DNA of 59,629 nt, from positions 1 to 59,629 of the forward strand of contig JBFWRS010000024.1 in the NCBI GenBank assembly GCA_050248795.1, in the 5' to 3' direction. The position numbers and the translations under genes are program-made. The notes below the pieces were generated by a model, which worked only from the letters and a program-made list of their open reading frames with translations, searched no databases and was not told the DNA's origin. Below, piece after piece: positions 15,488 through 24,378 of this stretch. This stretch comes from CAZTDU01 sp050248795. Its GTDB lineage: Bacteria > Pseudomonadota > Gammaproteobacteria > Burkholderiales > SG8-39. Position 1 is the stretch's first letter. Each line of letters opens with the position of its first letter.

Positions 15488-16003
15488 ATGAGCGCGGAGA
15501 AGCGCCTGAAGGCGCTGGGCCTCGAACTGCCGAAGGTCAGCTCGCCGGTCGCGAACTACGTCAACGCGGTGCAGGCGGGAAATCTGCTGTTCCTCGCCGG
15601 CAAGGGGCCGCTGGCCGTGGACGGCAAGCGCCCCGCCGGCAAGGTCGGGCGGGAGTACACCGTCGAACAGGCTTACCAGTTCGCGCGCAGCACCGGCCTG
15701 GACCTGCTGGCCGTGATGCGCGCGGAACTCGGCAGCCTCGATCGGGTGAAGCGGGTGGTAAAGGTGCTGGGCATGGTGAATGCCGTGCCGGAGTTCCGCG
15801 AACAGCCGCAGGTAATCAACGGGGTGTCGGATCTCTTCGTCGAGGTGTTCGGCGACAAGGGCAGGCATGCGCGCTCCGCGGTCGGCATGGGTTCCCTGCC
15901 GCTGCAGATCCCGGTCGAGGTCGAGTGCATCGTCGAAGTGCAGGCCCGGGCACCGGCGCGGAAGAAGCCGGCGAAAGGAAAGGCCAGGGCGAAGAAGCGC
16001 TGA
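15488..16003 (+). CDS. RidA-family protein
   Basis: 171 residues. The core matches the RidA/YjgF trimeric fold (VANYVNAVQAGNLLFLAGKGP) and keeps the conserved Arg of the active-site pocket (GRHARSAVGMGSLP). RidA proteins hydrolyse reactive enamine/imine intermediates from PLP enzymes; several subfamilies have other or unknown roles. It is longer than RidA proper (about 130) because of N-terminal residues and a Lys/Ala-rich tail of about 18 residues. Only 10 nt downstream of the flavoprotein, so likely the same operon. Confidence 0.85.
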   Translation: MSAEKRLKALGLELPKVSSPVANYVNAVQAGNLLFLAGKGPLAVDGKRPAGKVGREYTVEQAYQFARSTGLDLLAVMRAELGSLDRVKRVVKVLGMVNAVPEFREQPQVINGVSDLFVEVFGDKGRHARSAVGMGSLPLQIPVEVECIVEVQARAPARKKPAKGKARAKKR

Positions 16004-16041
16004 GTCGCGGCGGACTCCGCCGATCCGCCGCCCGGATCGTC

Positions 16042-16587
16042 TCAGATCGTCATTACCGCGCGGCGGTAGTACTTCAGCTCTTCGATGGACTCGAGGATGT
16101 CGGCCAGCGCTTCGTGCTTGTTGTGCTTGACCATGCCCTTGGCGACTTCCGGCTTCCAGCGCTTGACGAGTTCCTTGATCGTCGATACGTCGATGTTGCG
16201 ATAGTGGAAGCTCGCCTCCAGCCGCGGCATCCAGCGCGCCATGAACCTGCGGTCCTGGCACACCGAGTTGCCGCACATCGGCGACACCCCGGAAGGGACG
16301 TACTCGCGCATGAACGCGATCGCCATGTCTTCTGCCCCGGCTTCGTCCAGCGTCGACGCCTTGACACGCTCGATCAGGCCGGACTTGGCGTGCGTGCTCT
16401 TGTTCCAGCCATCCATGGCATCCAGCACCTCGTCAGGCTGGTGAACGACGATCACCGGGCCTTCGGCAAGCACGTCGAGCTGCGCGTTGGTGACGACAAG
16501 GGCTACTTCGATGACACGGTCGGTCTCGGGAACCAGGCCCGTCATTTCCATGTCGATCCAGACTAGATTGTTCTGGTCGGCCGCCAT
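16042..16587 (-). CDS. orn: Oligoribonuclease
   Basis: 181 residues, the standard length. A DEDDh 3'-5' exoribonuclease that degrades di- to pentaribonucleotides, including pGpG from c-di-GMP. The first acidic motif is LVWIDMEMTGL; the middle motif lies near MCGNSVCQDRRF, and the C-terminal HKHEALADI carries the His/Asp pair. Start ATG 16585-16587 is only 18 bp from the start of the divergent M48 gene. Confidence 0.96.
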   Translation of the reverse strand: MAADQNNLVWIDMEMTGLVPETDRVIEVALVVTNAQLDVLAEGPVIVVHQPDEVLDAMDGWNKSTHAKSGLIERVKASTLDEAGAEDMAIAFMREYVPSGVSPMCGNSVCQDRRFMARWMPRLEASFHYRNIDVSTIKELVKRWKPEVAKGMVKHNKHEALADILESIEELKYYRRAVMTI

Positions 16588-16597
16588 GGCTTATTCT
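16568..16597 (+). promoter_or_regulatory. Possible promoter giving a leaderless M48 transcript
   Basis: TTGTTC (16568-16573), 18 bp, TATTCT (16592-16597). The predicted transcription start is about 16604-16606, on the GTG start of the M48 gene. Much of the promoter lies inside the 5' end of orn. The boxes are only moderate matches. Confidence 0.3.
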
Positions 16598-16605
16598 CTC
16601 ATAGC

Positions 16606-17853
16606 GTGACAAACACCTTCACATTCATCTTTCTTGCCGCGCTCGCGGCGGCGACCGGGACACGGCTCTGGCTTGCCGCGCGCCAGGTGCGCCATGTGCG
16701 TTCGCACCGCGGCCAGGTCCCCGACACCTTTGCCGGTGCCATCCCGCTCGCCTCGCACCAGAAAGCCGCCGACTACAGCGTGTCGAAGACGCGCCTTTCA
16801 GTCGCGGACATCCTCATCGGCGCGGGCGCGCTGCTCGCGCTGACCCTCGGCGGCGTGCTCGAGGGGATCTCGCAGGCGTGGTCTCAGGTGCTCGATCCGG
16901 CCGGGCTGTGGCACGGCGTGGCGCTCATCGTCAGCGTCGTGCTGCTGCTGTCTGCGATCGAGCTGCCGGTTTCGGTGTATCGCACATTCGTCGTCGAGGA
17001 ACGCTTCGGCTTCAATCGCATGACGCCGGCGCTGTTCATCGCAGACCTCGCCAGGAGCACCGCGGTGGGCACGGCGCTGGGCATACCGCTGCTGGTCCTC
17101 GTGCTCTGGCTGATGGCGCGGATGGGGGAACTGTGGTGGCTGTGGGTATGGATTGCATGGATGGGATTCAACCTGCTGGTCCTCCTTGCCTATCCGACGT
17201 TCATCGCCCCCCTGTTCAACAAGTTCACGCCGCTTGACGACCCCGCGGTTGCGCAGCGCATCGAGGCGCTGCTCGCGCGCTGCGGCTTCAGGTCTGCCGG
17301 GCTGTTCGTCATGGACGGATCGAAGCGATCCTCGCACGGCAACGCATATTTCACCGGATTCGGCGCCGCGAAGCGAATTGTCTTCTTCGATACCCTGTTG
17401 ACGCGCCTCGCGCCCACCGAAGTCGAGGCGGTGCTGGCGCACGAACTGGGCCACTACCGGCGCCACCATGTCTGGAAGCGGGTCGGCGTCCTGTTCGCGG
17501 CGTCGCTGGTGCTGCTCTGGGTGCTCGGGCAACTCGTTCACCAGGACTGGTTCTACGCCGGGCTCGGCGTTTCGACGCAGAGTACGGCGATGGCACTGCT
17601 GCTGTTCTTCCTCGCCACGCCGTCGTTCACGTTCTTCCTGCAGCCCCTCTCCAGCCTTTACTCGCGCCGGCACGAGTTCGAAGCGGACGCCTATGCGGCA
17701 TCCCACGCCAGCGCGAAGGAACTCGTACAGGCACTCGTCAAGCTGTACCAGGACAACGCCGCCACGTTGACCCCGGACCCGGTGCATTCGGCGTTCTACG
17801 ATTCGCACCCGCCGGCTGCGATGCGCATCGCGCGCCTGCGGGCCGCTGCGTGA
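16606..17853 (+). CDS. M48-family membrane metalloprotease (Ste24-like)
   Basis: 415 residues with several membrane helices. The zinc site HELGH is near residues 279-283 and the third ligand Glu in HEFEADAYA near 357, as in CAAX prenyl protease 1 (Ste24) and HtpX-type enzymes. Its N-terminal part (VEERFGFNRMTP) is the Ste24-type extension. Probable role is inner-membrane protein quality control. It starts at a GTG with no ribosome site and no in-frame ATG nearby. Between orn and rsgA. Confidence 0.9.
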   Translation: MTNTFTFIFLAALAAATGTRLWLAARQVRHVRSHRGQVPDTFAGAIPLASHQKAADYSVSKTRLSVADILIGAGALLALTLGGVLEGISQAWSQVLDPAGLWHGVALIVSVVLLLSAIELPVSVYRTFVVEERFGFNRMTPALFIADLARSTAVGTALGIPLLVLVLWLMARMGELWWLWVWIAWMGFNLLVLLAYPTFIAPLFNKFTPLDDPAVAQRIEALLARCGFRSAGLFVMDGSKRSSHGNAYFTGFGAAKRIVFFDTLLTRLAPTEVEAVLAHELGHYRRHHVWKRVGVLFAASLVLLWVLGQLVHQDWFYAGLGVSTQSTAMALLLFFLATPSFTFFLQPLSSLYSRRHEFEADAYAASHASAKELVQALVKLYQDNAATLTPDPVHSAFYDSHPPAAMRIARLRAAA

Positions 17854-17874
17854 GCCCGCCGGGCCAGGCGCAGA

Positions 17875-18717
17875 TTGTCCGTTGACGGTACGGTGGTCGC
17901 CGGCCACGGCCGCGACTGCCTGGTACGGGCGGGTGGAGTCCTTGTTCGCGCCAAGGCCCGCAACCGCCAGGTACAGCCGGTCGCGGGAGATCGCGTCATG
18001 CTGACTGCGGGCGACATCATCGACGCAGTGGCGCCGCGCTCCAGCGTGTTCGCACGCGCGAGCAATCACCGCGCCAAGGTGATCGCCGCAAATGTGACGC
18101 AGATCGTCGCCGTCGCCGCCTGCGAGCCGCCGTTCTCGGACGAACTGCTGTGCCGGTTCACCGTCGCCGCGGAATGGCACGCCCTGCCCATCGCTTTCGT
18201 GCTGAACAAGGTGGACCTCGCCGACCGTCGCGCCGCTGCGCTGGCCATGCTGGCGCCGTTCCGCGACATCGGCTATCCGGTGATAGAGCTTTCGGCACAG
18301 CTCGATGCCTCGCCGCTGCGCCCGCTGCTGCAGGGCCAGCGCAGCGTCCTTGTCGGCCAGTCGGGCATGGGAAAGTCGACGCTGTTGCAGGCCCTCGTCC
18401 CGGATGCCGAGGTTCACATCCAGGAGATCTCCGGTTTCCTCGCGGCCGGGCGCCAATCCACCACCGCCGCGCGGCTGTACGAACTCGATGACGCCAGTTC
18501 GATCATCGACACGCCCGGTGTCGCCGAATTCGGCCTCGCGGGACTTGATGCCCGCGCCATCGCCGGCGGCTTTCGAGAGTTCGCGCAGGCTGCCACCTGC
18601 TGCAGGTTCAATGACTGCCGGCACCTCACCGAGCCCGGATGCGCGGTGCGCGCCGCGGTGCATCCGAGGCGCCTGGTGCTGTACGAACGCATCCTGCAGG
18701 CGGAGCTTGCGCCGTGA
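17875..18717 (+). CDS. rsgA: Ribosome small-subunit-dependent GTPase A
   Basis: 280 residues. Late 30S assembly GTPase with circularly permuted motifs, all seen: G4 NKVD (about residue 111), G1 GQSGMGKST (about 161), G3 DTPG (about 212). An N-terminal OB-fold precedes them and a C-terminal zinc-binding region (CCRFNDCRH, then a Cys) follows. The start is a TTG at 17875, chosen because OB-fold homology begins there and AGGCG lies upstream. Its TGA overlaps the next ATG. Confidence 0.95.
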   Translation: MSVDGTVVAGHGRDCLVRAGGVLVRAKARNRQVQPVAGDRVMLTAGDIIDAVAPRSSVFARASNHRAKVIAANVTQIVAVAACEPPFSDELLCRFTVAAEWHALPIAFVLNKVDLADRRAAALAMLAPFRDIGYPVIELSAQLDASPLRPLLQGQRSVLVGQSGMGKSTLLQALVPDAEVHIQEISGFLAAGRQSTTAARLYELDDASSIIDTPGVAEFGLAGLDARAIAGGFREFAQAATCCRFNDCRHLTEPGCAVRAAVHPRRLVLYERILQAELAP

Positions 18718-19040
18718 TGAAGGTCTACGCCTCGCTCGACCGCCTGCTCGCGCACCACGCCCGCAACCTGCTCGAGAGCTCGGGCATCCGCGTCACGCTG
18801 CTCAACGAAAACGTCTCGGGCGCGATGGGCGAAGTTCCATTCCTGGAATGCGAGATCGAGCTCTGGGTCGACGACAGGCTGGCCGCGCGTGCGCGCGAGA
18901 TCCTGCGCGAGTCGCTCGAGGCGCCGCTGGTCGGCGGCCCGGCGTGGCTGTGCACCTGTGGCGAAACGATAGAGCCGCAGTTCGCGCAATGCTGGAACTG
19001 CGGCGCCACGGCACCGCAGTCGGCTTCGCCGGGCGGCTAG
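18717..19040 (+). CDS. DUF2007-family protein with C-terminal zinc ribbon
   Basis: 107 residues. The N-terminal half (VYASLDRLLAHHARNLLES) is a DUF2007 domain, sometimes called a putative signal-transducing protein, a small ACT/PII-like fold. The C-terminus has CTC-x13-CWNC, a probable zinc ribbon. Function unknown. The ATG shares bases with the rsgA stop, so translation is coupled. Its TAG overlaps the convergent CobD-like stop in CTAG. Confidence 0.8.
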   Translation: MKVYASLDRLLAHHARNLLESSGIRVTLLNENVSGAMGEVPFLECEIELWVDDRLAARAREILRESLEAPLVGGPAWLCTCGETIEPQFAQCWNCGATAPQSASPGG

Positions 19041-19942
19041 AACGCGCGGGCGATACTGACGAGCGCGAGCAGGAACACCCACAGCACCAGCGCGCGCCAG
19101 AGCAGGCCGACGGTGCTGTCCAGGAACTGGCCATCGGCGGCCTCGCCGATGCCAAGCTCGGGTCGCGGCGCCATGCCGCCGTCCGAGGACACCGGCAATC
19201 CGAGCTTCACGCCCATCGCACCTGCTCCCGCGGCGAGGACGATGCCCTGGTCCGGGTCCGGCCACGCGGGTGCCTGCGTACGCCAGCAGTACACCGCGTC
19301 TTCGAAGTCGCCCACCACGGCGAATGCGATCGCGGTAAGGCGGGTCGCCGGCCACTCGAGGAATGCATGTGCCCTGGCCGCAAACCGCCCGAACGCGCCC
19401 AGGCCGCCCCAGCGCCTGCGCACCAGGTGCGAGAGGCGGTATAGGATCGCGCCGCTGGGTCCGGGCAGCAGCATGAACCAGAACAGCACGCCAAAGACGT
19501 GGCGATGCGACGCGATCAATGCCTCCTCGATCGTCAGGCGCACTACTTCCTCGCGGCTGCGGTTGACCGCCGGTTCCTCGCGCCATTCGCCGATCAGCGC
19601 TCGTGCGTGGTCCATGTCGCCACCGCGTATCGCCGCCTGGATCGCGGTGAAGTGATGGCTGAACTGCCGAAAGCCCAGCGTCAGGTAGAGTGCCGCGACG
19701 TTCAGCACGAACGCAAGCAGCGGGTGCAGCGATGCGAGGAACCAGTAGGCCACCGCCGCGCCGACCGCCGCGAGCCCGACTGCGATCGTCCACGCGATGG
19801 TGCCATGGTGCGGCTCGCCGGCGTTGAAGGACTCCTCCACCCAGCGCGTCCAGCGCGCGGCGAGTCCCTGGAGAGCCTTGCGGTCGCCGAGCGGGCGCCA
19901 CTGCTCCAGGACCAGCGCGATGATGACGGCAGCGACGCTCAT
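19037..19942 (-). CDS. CobD/CbiB-family integral membrane protein
   Basis: 301 residues with four or five membrane segments. It resembles the divergent betaproteobacterial CobD/CbiB family: an N-terminal ALVLEQWRPL, a QFSHHFTAI segment and an interior FEDAVYCWRTQA block. True CbiB joins aminopropanol to cobyric acid, but no other cobalamin gene is near, so a role in corrinoid synthesis is doubtful; AmpE-like membrane proteins are a relative. I chose ATG 19942 because the protein starts at the first hydrophobic segment there. Confidence 0.75.
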   Translation of the reverse strand: MSVAAVIIALVLEQWRPLGDRKALQGLAARWTRWVEESFNAGEPHHGTIAWTIAVGLAAVGAAVAYWFLASLHPLLAFVLNVAALYLTLGFRQFSHHFTAIQAAIRGGDMDHARALIGEWREEPAVNRSREEVVRLTIEEALIASHRHVFGVLFWFMLLPGPSGAILYRLSHLVRRRWGGLGAFGRFAARAHAFLEWPATRLTAIAFAVVGDFEDAVYCWRTQAPAWPDPDQGIVLAAGAGAMGVKLGLPVSSDGGMAPRPELGIGEAADGQFLDSTVGLLWRALVLWVFLLALVSIARAF

Positions 19943-19983
19943 GGGAATGCGGCTGAAGATAGCACAGTACAATTTGCGCGATC

Positions 19984-20778
19984 ATGAAGATCACGGCGCC
20001 GTTCGGTTACGACGACATCGTGCCGCTCGAAAAGCAGCATCGCGTCCTGATGCCCGCGGGCACCACGCCCGCGTTCTGCCGGACCTTGAATGCGCTGGCG
20101 GTTTCGTTTTCCGAGTTCATCGCGGCTTCGCGCGACTACCCCATCGTCTTCACGACCCTCGACGGCGGCAAGAGCTTTGCGCCGGTGATCGTGCTCGGCC
20201 TCGCGGACAGCACGAACCTCTTCCTCGACGCGAGCGGCGAATGGGATCCGGCAGCCTACCTGCCCGCGTTCGTGCGCCGCTACCCTTTCTGCGTCTCCAG
20301 GATCTACGTCGACGGCAAGGCCAGGGGCGACAGCGTCGTATGCGTGGCGAAGAGCCACGTCGACGCGGACGGAGTGGCGCTGTTCGATGCACAGGGCCGG
20401 GCGACCGAGCGTTGGTCCGGCATGGAGCGCCTCCTCGCCCAGTACGAGGCGGACCTCGAACGCACCGCGCAGATGTGCTCGGCGCTCGCGCGGCTCGGGC
20501 TGCTGGTTCCATTCACGATGCAGGTAATGGAGGACAACCGCCCCGCCGTGCGACTTGCCGGCATGTTCCGCATCGACGAAGCACGGCTCAAGGACCTGCG
20601 CCCCGCGAGCCTCAAGGTTCTGCTCGACAAGGATTTCATGGGCAGGATCTACGCTCACCTGCATTCGCTGGAGAACTTTGCGCGACTCCACGCCCGTCAG
20701 GCAGCCGCGCAACCCGCACCGCCTGCGCCGCGCGGAACCGGAATCCGGGCTCAGGCCGGGCCGGCGAGGAAGCGGTAG
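19984..20778 (+). CDS. SapC-like protein
   Basis: 264 residues, soluble. The start (IVPLEKQHRVLMP) and the YPIVFTTLDGG, FVRRYPFC and VLLDKDFMGRIYAHLHSL segments match the SapC family, first named from S-layer secretion loci. Most members sit in genomes without S-layers and have no proven role. No S-layer or transport gene is nearby. The 3' end overlaps the convergent Nudix gene by 28 nt. The last 35 or so residues are Pro/Ala/Arg-rich. Confidence 0.8.
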   Translation: MKITAPFGYDDIVPLEKQHRVLMPAGTTPAFCRTLNALAVSFSEFIAASRDYPIVFTTLDGGKSFAPVIVLGLADSTNLFLDASGEWDPAAYLPAFVRRYPFCVSRIYVDGKARGDSVVCVAKSHVDADGVALFDAQGRATERWSGMERLLAQYEADLERTAQMCSALARLGLLVPFTMQVMEDNRPAVRLAGMFRIDEARLKDLRPASLKVLLDKDFMGRIYAHLHSLENFARLHARQAAAQPAPPAPRGTGIRAQAGPARKR

Positions 20779-21383
20779 AAGTTCACCAGCATCGCCGCAG
20801 TGGCGCCCCAGATGTAGTGGCGTCCGTAGGGAATGGCGAAATACGGCACCTGCCTGCCCTCGAACTCGCGGGTGTGCCGCTGGTGGTTGGCGGGATCGAG
20901 CACGAATGAGAGCGGCACCTCGAACACCTCCGCCACCTCCTGCTCGTCCGGCCTGAGCTCGAACGGCGGCGTGACAATGCCGACTACCGGGGTGACGCGG
21001 TAGCCGGTGCGGGTGTGGTAGTGCGACAGCCGCCCGAGCAGTTCGATGCGCCGGGTGTCCAGCCCGATTTCCTCACGGGTTTCGCGCAGCGCGGTAGCCT
21101 CCTCCGAATCGTCGACCGGCTCCGATTTCCCGCCGGGAAAACTGACCTGACCGGCATGCGATTTCAGGCGCGTGGTGCGCTGCGTGAGCAGCACCGTAAG
21201 ATGCTCTTCATGTGCAACCACCGGGACCAGCACTGAAGCCGGCGTCAGACCCGCGGCGTCGACGCGCGCCGACTGGTCGCCGTAGATCATGTCGGGCGGC
21301 GGCGCGGCAGAGGCAAAGCGGCGGCGCAGGCCATCCAGGTCAATGGGCAGCGCGCTGGCCAGGTCGGTCGACATGGTCATCAT
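20751..21383 (-). CDS. Nudix hydrolase, CoA pyrophosphatase type
   Basis: 210 residues. The Nudix box (about residues 88-110, with RETREEIGL as its core) is complete, and the preceding LKSHAGQVSFPGG fits the NuCoA signature of enzymes that split CoA to 4'-phosphopantetheine and 3',5'-ADP. Three close ATGs (21383, 21380, 21374) could serve as start; I give the first. Divergent from the DMT transporter. Confidence 0.87.
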   Translation of the reverse strand: MMTMSTDLASALPIDLDGLRRRFASAAPPPDMIYGDQSARVDAAGLTPASVLVPVVAHEEHLTVLLTQRTTRLKSHAGQVSFPGGKSEPVDDSEEATALRETREEIGLDTRRIELLGRLSHYHTRTGYRVTPVVGIVTPPFELRPDEQEVAEVFEVPLSFVLDPANHQRHTREFEGRQVPYFAIPYGRHYIWGATAAMLVNFYRFLAGPA

Positions 21384-21461
21384 GATAAGCTCTGCGCCCC
21401 CGCGGAACCGTCCGGCCGCACGTCGCGCCGCAGGCACTGCGCGGGGTAGTTCCGATTACCG

Positions 21462-22340
21462 ATGATCCGTTCCGAGCGCCTGATCGGCGTGCTCCTGATG
21501 CTGGGCTCCGCGGTGTGCTTCTCCACCGGCGGACTGCTCGTGCGCATGGCGGAGTCGACGCCACCACCGGCAATCGTGTTCTGGCGCTCGATCTTCGTGT
21601 TCGCGTTCCTCGTCGCAGTGATGGCTTGCTGGCAGGGCGGCGCGATGGTGCAGAAGCTGCGCCGCGGCGGCGGCGCGGGCATTGCCTCCGCCGCGTTCCT
21701 CGCCGCGACGTTCTGTTTCTTCATCTTCGCCGTGACGCGCACCACCGTCGCGAATACCGCAGCCCTGATGAGCACCAGTCCCCTGATGCTGACGGCTGCG
21801 GCGTGGATCTTCCTGCGCGAGAGGGTTCCTGCCGCCACCTGGCTCGCGATTGCCGCCGCGCTGGGTGGCATTGTGCTGATGTTTGCCGAAGGCATTGCCA
21901 GCGGCAGCGGGATCGGCGGCAACCTGCTGGCACTGGGTATCCCCCTGTGCTTCACCGTAAGCTACATCCTGCTGCGCCGCCGCCCGGCCAGCGTCGACCC
22001 GGCAGCGACCGCGATGCTTGCCTCCCTGTTCGCGGCTGTCGCGATGTTGCCCGTGACCTGGCCGCTGGCGTGGCCGCAAGCCGACCTGCCGGTACTGGTG
22101 GCGATGGGCGTATTCCAGACCGGCATGGGGCTGGTGCTGATGATGCTCGCGGTCCATCGCCTGAGCGCCGGCGAACTCGGCATGGTCGGCCTGCTGGAAA
22201 TGGTGCTCGCGCCGGTGTGGGTGTGGCTGCTGCTCGGCGAGCGGCCGACCGACGCCGCCCTCGCGGGCGGCGTGGTCGTGGTGAGCGCGGTATTCGCCAA
22301 CCAGCTCTACACGCTCAGGAGGAACCTCAGGGAAGCATGA
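21462..22340 (+). CDS. DMT-superfamily transporter, EamA type
   Basis: 292 residues, about ten predicted membrane helices in two repeated EamA domains (first about 8-138, second about 150-285). The start SERLIGVLLMLGSAVCFSTGG is typical. Substrate unknown; family members export amino acids, nucleosides or metabolites. The end overlaps the convergent quinone reductase by 14 nt. Confidence 0.88.
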   Translation: MIRSERLIGVLLMLGSAVCFSTGGLLVRMAESTPPPAIVFWRSIFVFAFLVAVMACWQGGAMVQKLRRGGGAGIASAAFLAATFCFFIFAVTRTTVANTAALMSTSPLMLTAAAWIFLRERVPAATWLAIAAALGGIVLMFAEGIASGSGIGGNLLALGIPLCFTVSYILLRRRPASVDPAATAMLASLFAAVAMLPVTWPLAWPQADLPVLVAMGVFQTGMGLVLMMLAVHRLSAGELGMVGLLEMVLAPVWVWLLLGERPTDAALAGGVVVVSAVFANQLYTLRRNLREA

Positions 22341-23301
22341 TCACCGAGCCGGTGGTCTTGCGCGCTTCCAGGTCCTTGTGAACCTGCACCGCATCGGCAA
22401 GTTTGTAGCGCGCCGAGATGCCGACCTTGACCTTGCCCGAGGTCACCACGCCGAACAGCGCCCCGGCGGCTGCCTCGAGGTTCTCCCGAGTACCGATATA
22501 GGACGCCAGCGTCGGCCGCGTGATGAACAGCGACCCCTTGGCCGACAGCACGCCGAGGTTGAAGGGCGGCACAGGCCCGGATGCGTTGCCGAACGAGACC
22601 ATCAGGCCAAGCGGCCGCAGGCAGTCCAGCGAACCGTCGAAAGTCGACTTGCCCACGGAGTCGTACACCACCGGCAGGCCCTTGCCGCCGGTGATCTCCT
22701 TCACGCGTTCGGTGAAGTTCTCCCGCGTATAGACGACCACGTGGTCCGCACCCAGCCCCTTGACGATCTTCGCCTTGTCATCGGAACCCACCGTGGCGAT
22801 GACCGTGGCACCCAGCGCCTTCAGCCATTGCACCGCGATCTGCCCCACGCCGCCGGCTGCGGCATGAAACAGCACCGTGTCCCCCGGCTGCACCTTGTAC
22901 GTGCGGTGGATCAGGTACCAGCTCGTCATGCCCTTCAGCATGATCGAGGCCGCGAGTTCGTCTGACATGCCTTCGGGGATCTTCACCAGCCTGTCGGCCG
23001 CGAAGCTGCGCGCCTCGGCGTACGCGCCCGGCGCGCCGCCGCAGTATGCGACTCGATCGCCCGGCTTCACCAGCGTTACGCCCTGCCCGACGGCCTCCAC
23101 CACGCCCGCTGCTTCATTGCCGGCGCCGATCGGCAGTTGCATCGGGTACAGGCCCGAACGCTGGTAGGTGTCGAGGAAGTTCACGCCGATCGCGGTGTGA
23201 CGCACACGCGCCTGGCCCGGACCCGGATCGCCGAGTTCGACGTCTTCCAGTTGCATCACCTCCGGACCGCCTGTCTTGTGCACTCGTATTGCCTTTGCCA
23301 T
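22327..23301 (-). CDS. qor: NADPH:quinone oxidoreductase (zeta-crystallin type)
   Basis: 324 residues of the zinc-free MDR family. It has VNFLDTYQRSGLY, GNEAAGVVEAVG, the cofactor motif AAGGVGQIAVQWLKALGA and the C-terminal KTTGSVIMLP, very like E. coli Qor. One-electron reduction of quinones with NADPH. Two ATGs compete: the one at 23301 is 6 nt after GGAG; the one at 23307 touches it. I prefer 23301. Confidence 0.92.
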   Translation of the reverse strand: MAKAIRVHKTGGPEVMQLEDVELGDPGPGQARVRHTAIGVNFLDTYQRSGLYPMQLPIGAGNEAAGVVEAVGQGVTLVKPGDRVAYCGGAPGAYAEARSFAADRLVKIPEGMSDELAASIMLKGMTSWYLIHRTYKVQPGDTVLFHAAAGGVGQIAVQWLKALGATVIATVGSDDKAKIVKGLGADHVVVYTRENFTERVKEITGGKGLPVVYDSVGKSTFDGSLDCLRPLGLMVSFGNASGPVPPFNLGVLSAKGSLFITRPTLASYIGTRENLEAAAGALFGVVTSGKVKVGISARYKLADAVQVHKDLEARKTTGSVIMLP

Positions 23302-23310
23302 CGTCATCTC

Positions 23311-24378
23311 CTAGTGAAAGAGCGTAAGCACGCCGGTGTAACCATAGAGCCGGTCGTGCGAAATCTCGCCGTTGCAGAAAAACCCGGTCAGCGGAACATC
23401 GCCGAGCGCGTCGCGGACCTGCTCGATCTCGGCACCCCTCCTGCCGAACATGTGCTCGCCGCGGCCTAGGCACGAATAGTAGAGCGCGCCGCGCGGCTGC
23501 GGAACCGCGATCCGGAGCTCGTCGAGGATTCTACCGAGGTCCCTGCGCGCGCTCTCCGCGTCGCGCTTGCAGAACACCAGCTCGTCCCCCGGCTCGACAA
23601 GGTCCCCGATTGCCACCAGGCCGTTTTTCGGGTCGATGCCGACCACGTTGCGAACGAGGTAGTCGCCGCGGTCGCTGCCGCGTACCGGCAGGCCGGCGTG
23701 GATGAAATGCACGGCACGGTTCAGGTCGCGCGAAAGCACGTCGCCGATCGCCGCCTTGAACACCTCAAGCGCCGGCCTGCCGTCCAGCGTCACCAGCACA
23801 TTCTGCTCGCACTGCGTGATTCGGTAACGTCCGGGAAGCGGGCTGCAGCCCTGCGTCAGGCGTGTGCTGACCGCGACCTCGGCGCCGAATACCGCACCCG
23901 ACAGGCCGCCGCTTATCACGTCATCGGCGACCTGCACCGTGCGCGCGCGCGAACTCGACAGCCCGCCAACCAGGAAGCCGCTCGCCAGCTTGGTCGACAT
24001 GTCGGCGACCAGGCCGGGCATGCCGTGCGTCTCCGGGTCGCCGTGGACCACCGCAAAGTGTGCGTCGGGCCGTGGCCGGCTGCGGCCGGAGAATACCTGG
24101 TACGAGGATTCATCCAGGCCGGCGACCATCACCGACAGCGCCGGTTCATCGTAGTACTCGACCCCGCTCGCCAGCACACCAATGCCCACCGTGCCGACCC
24201 AGTGGCGGACGCCGGTCAGCTCGCGCAGCGACTGCACGATCCCTTCCGCGTGGTCTGCGAAGGCATCCGAGAAATAGACGAAGCCCAGGCCTGGCGCGAC
24301 GCCGATGCTTGCGGCGCACTCCTGGACCGCGCGGCGCCAATCCTGCGCCCCGGAATGGGCGCTACGAAAGCGCGTCAC
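23311..24378 (-). CDS. FIST-domain (FIST_N + FIST_C) sensor-like protein
   Basis: 355 residues made of a FIST N domain (about 20-210, with LASGFLVGGLSSS) followed by a FIST C domain (about 220-345, with ALYYSCLGRGEHMFG and LTGFFCNGEI). FIST modules are thought to bind small ligands such as amino acids and are usually linked to signalling proteins; here they stand alone with no kinase or chemotaxis domain. The GTG start overlaps the stop of the PhaM-like gene (GTGA), with GAGGAG upstream inside that gene. Confidence 0.85.
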   Translation of the reverse strand: MTRFRSAHSGAQDWRRAVQECAASIGVAPGLGFVYFSDAFADHAEGIVQSLRELTGVRHWVGTVGIGVLASGVEYYDEPALSVMVAGLDESSYQVFSGRSRPRPDAHFAVVHGDPETHGMPGLVADMSTKLASGFLVGGLSSSRARTVQVADDVISGGLSGAVFGAEVAVSTRLTQGCSPLPGRYRITQCEQNVLVTLDGRPALEVFKAAIGDVLSRDLNRAVHFIHAGLPVRGSDRGDYLVRNVVGIDPKNGLVAIGDLVEPGDELVFCKRDAESARRDLGRILDELRIAVPQPRGALYYSCLGRGEHMFGRRGAEIEQVRDALGDVPLTGFFCNGEISHDRLYGYTGVLTLFH

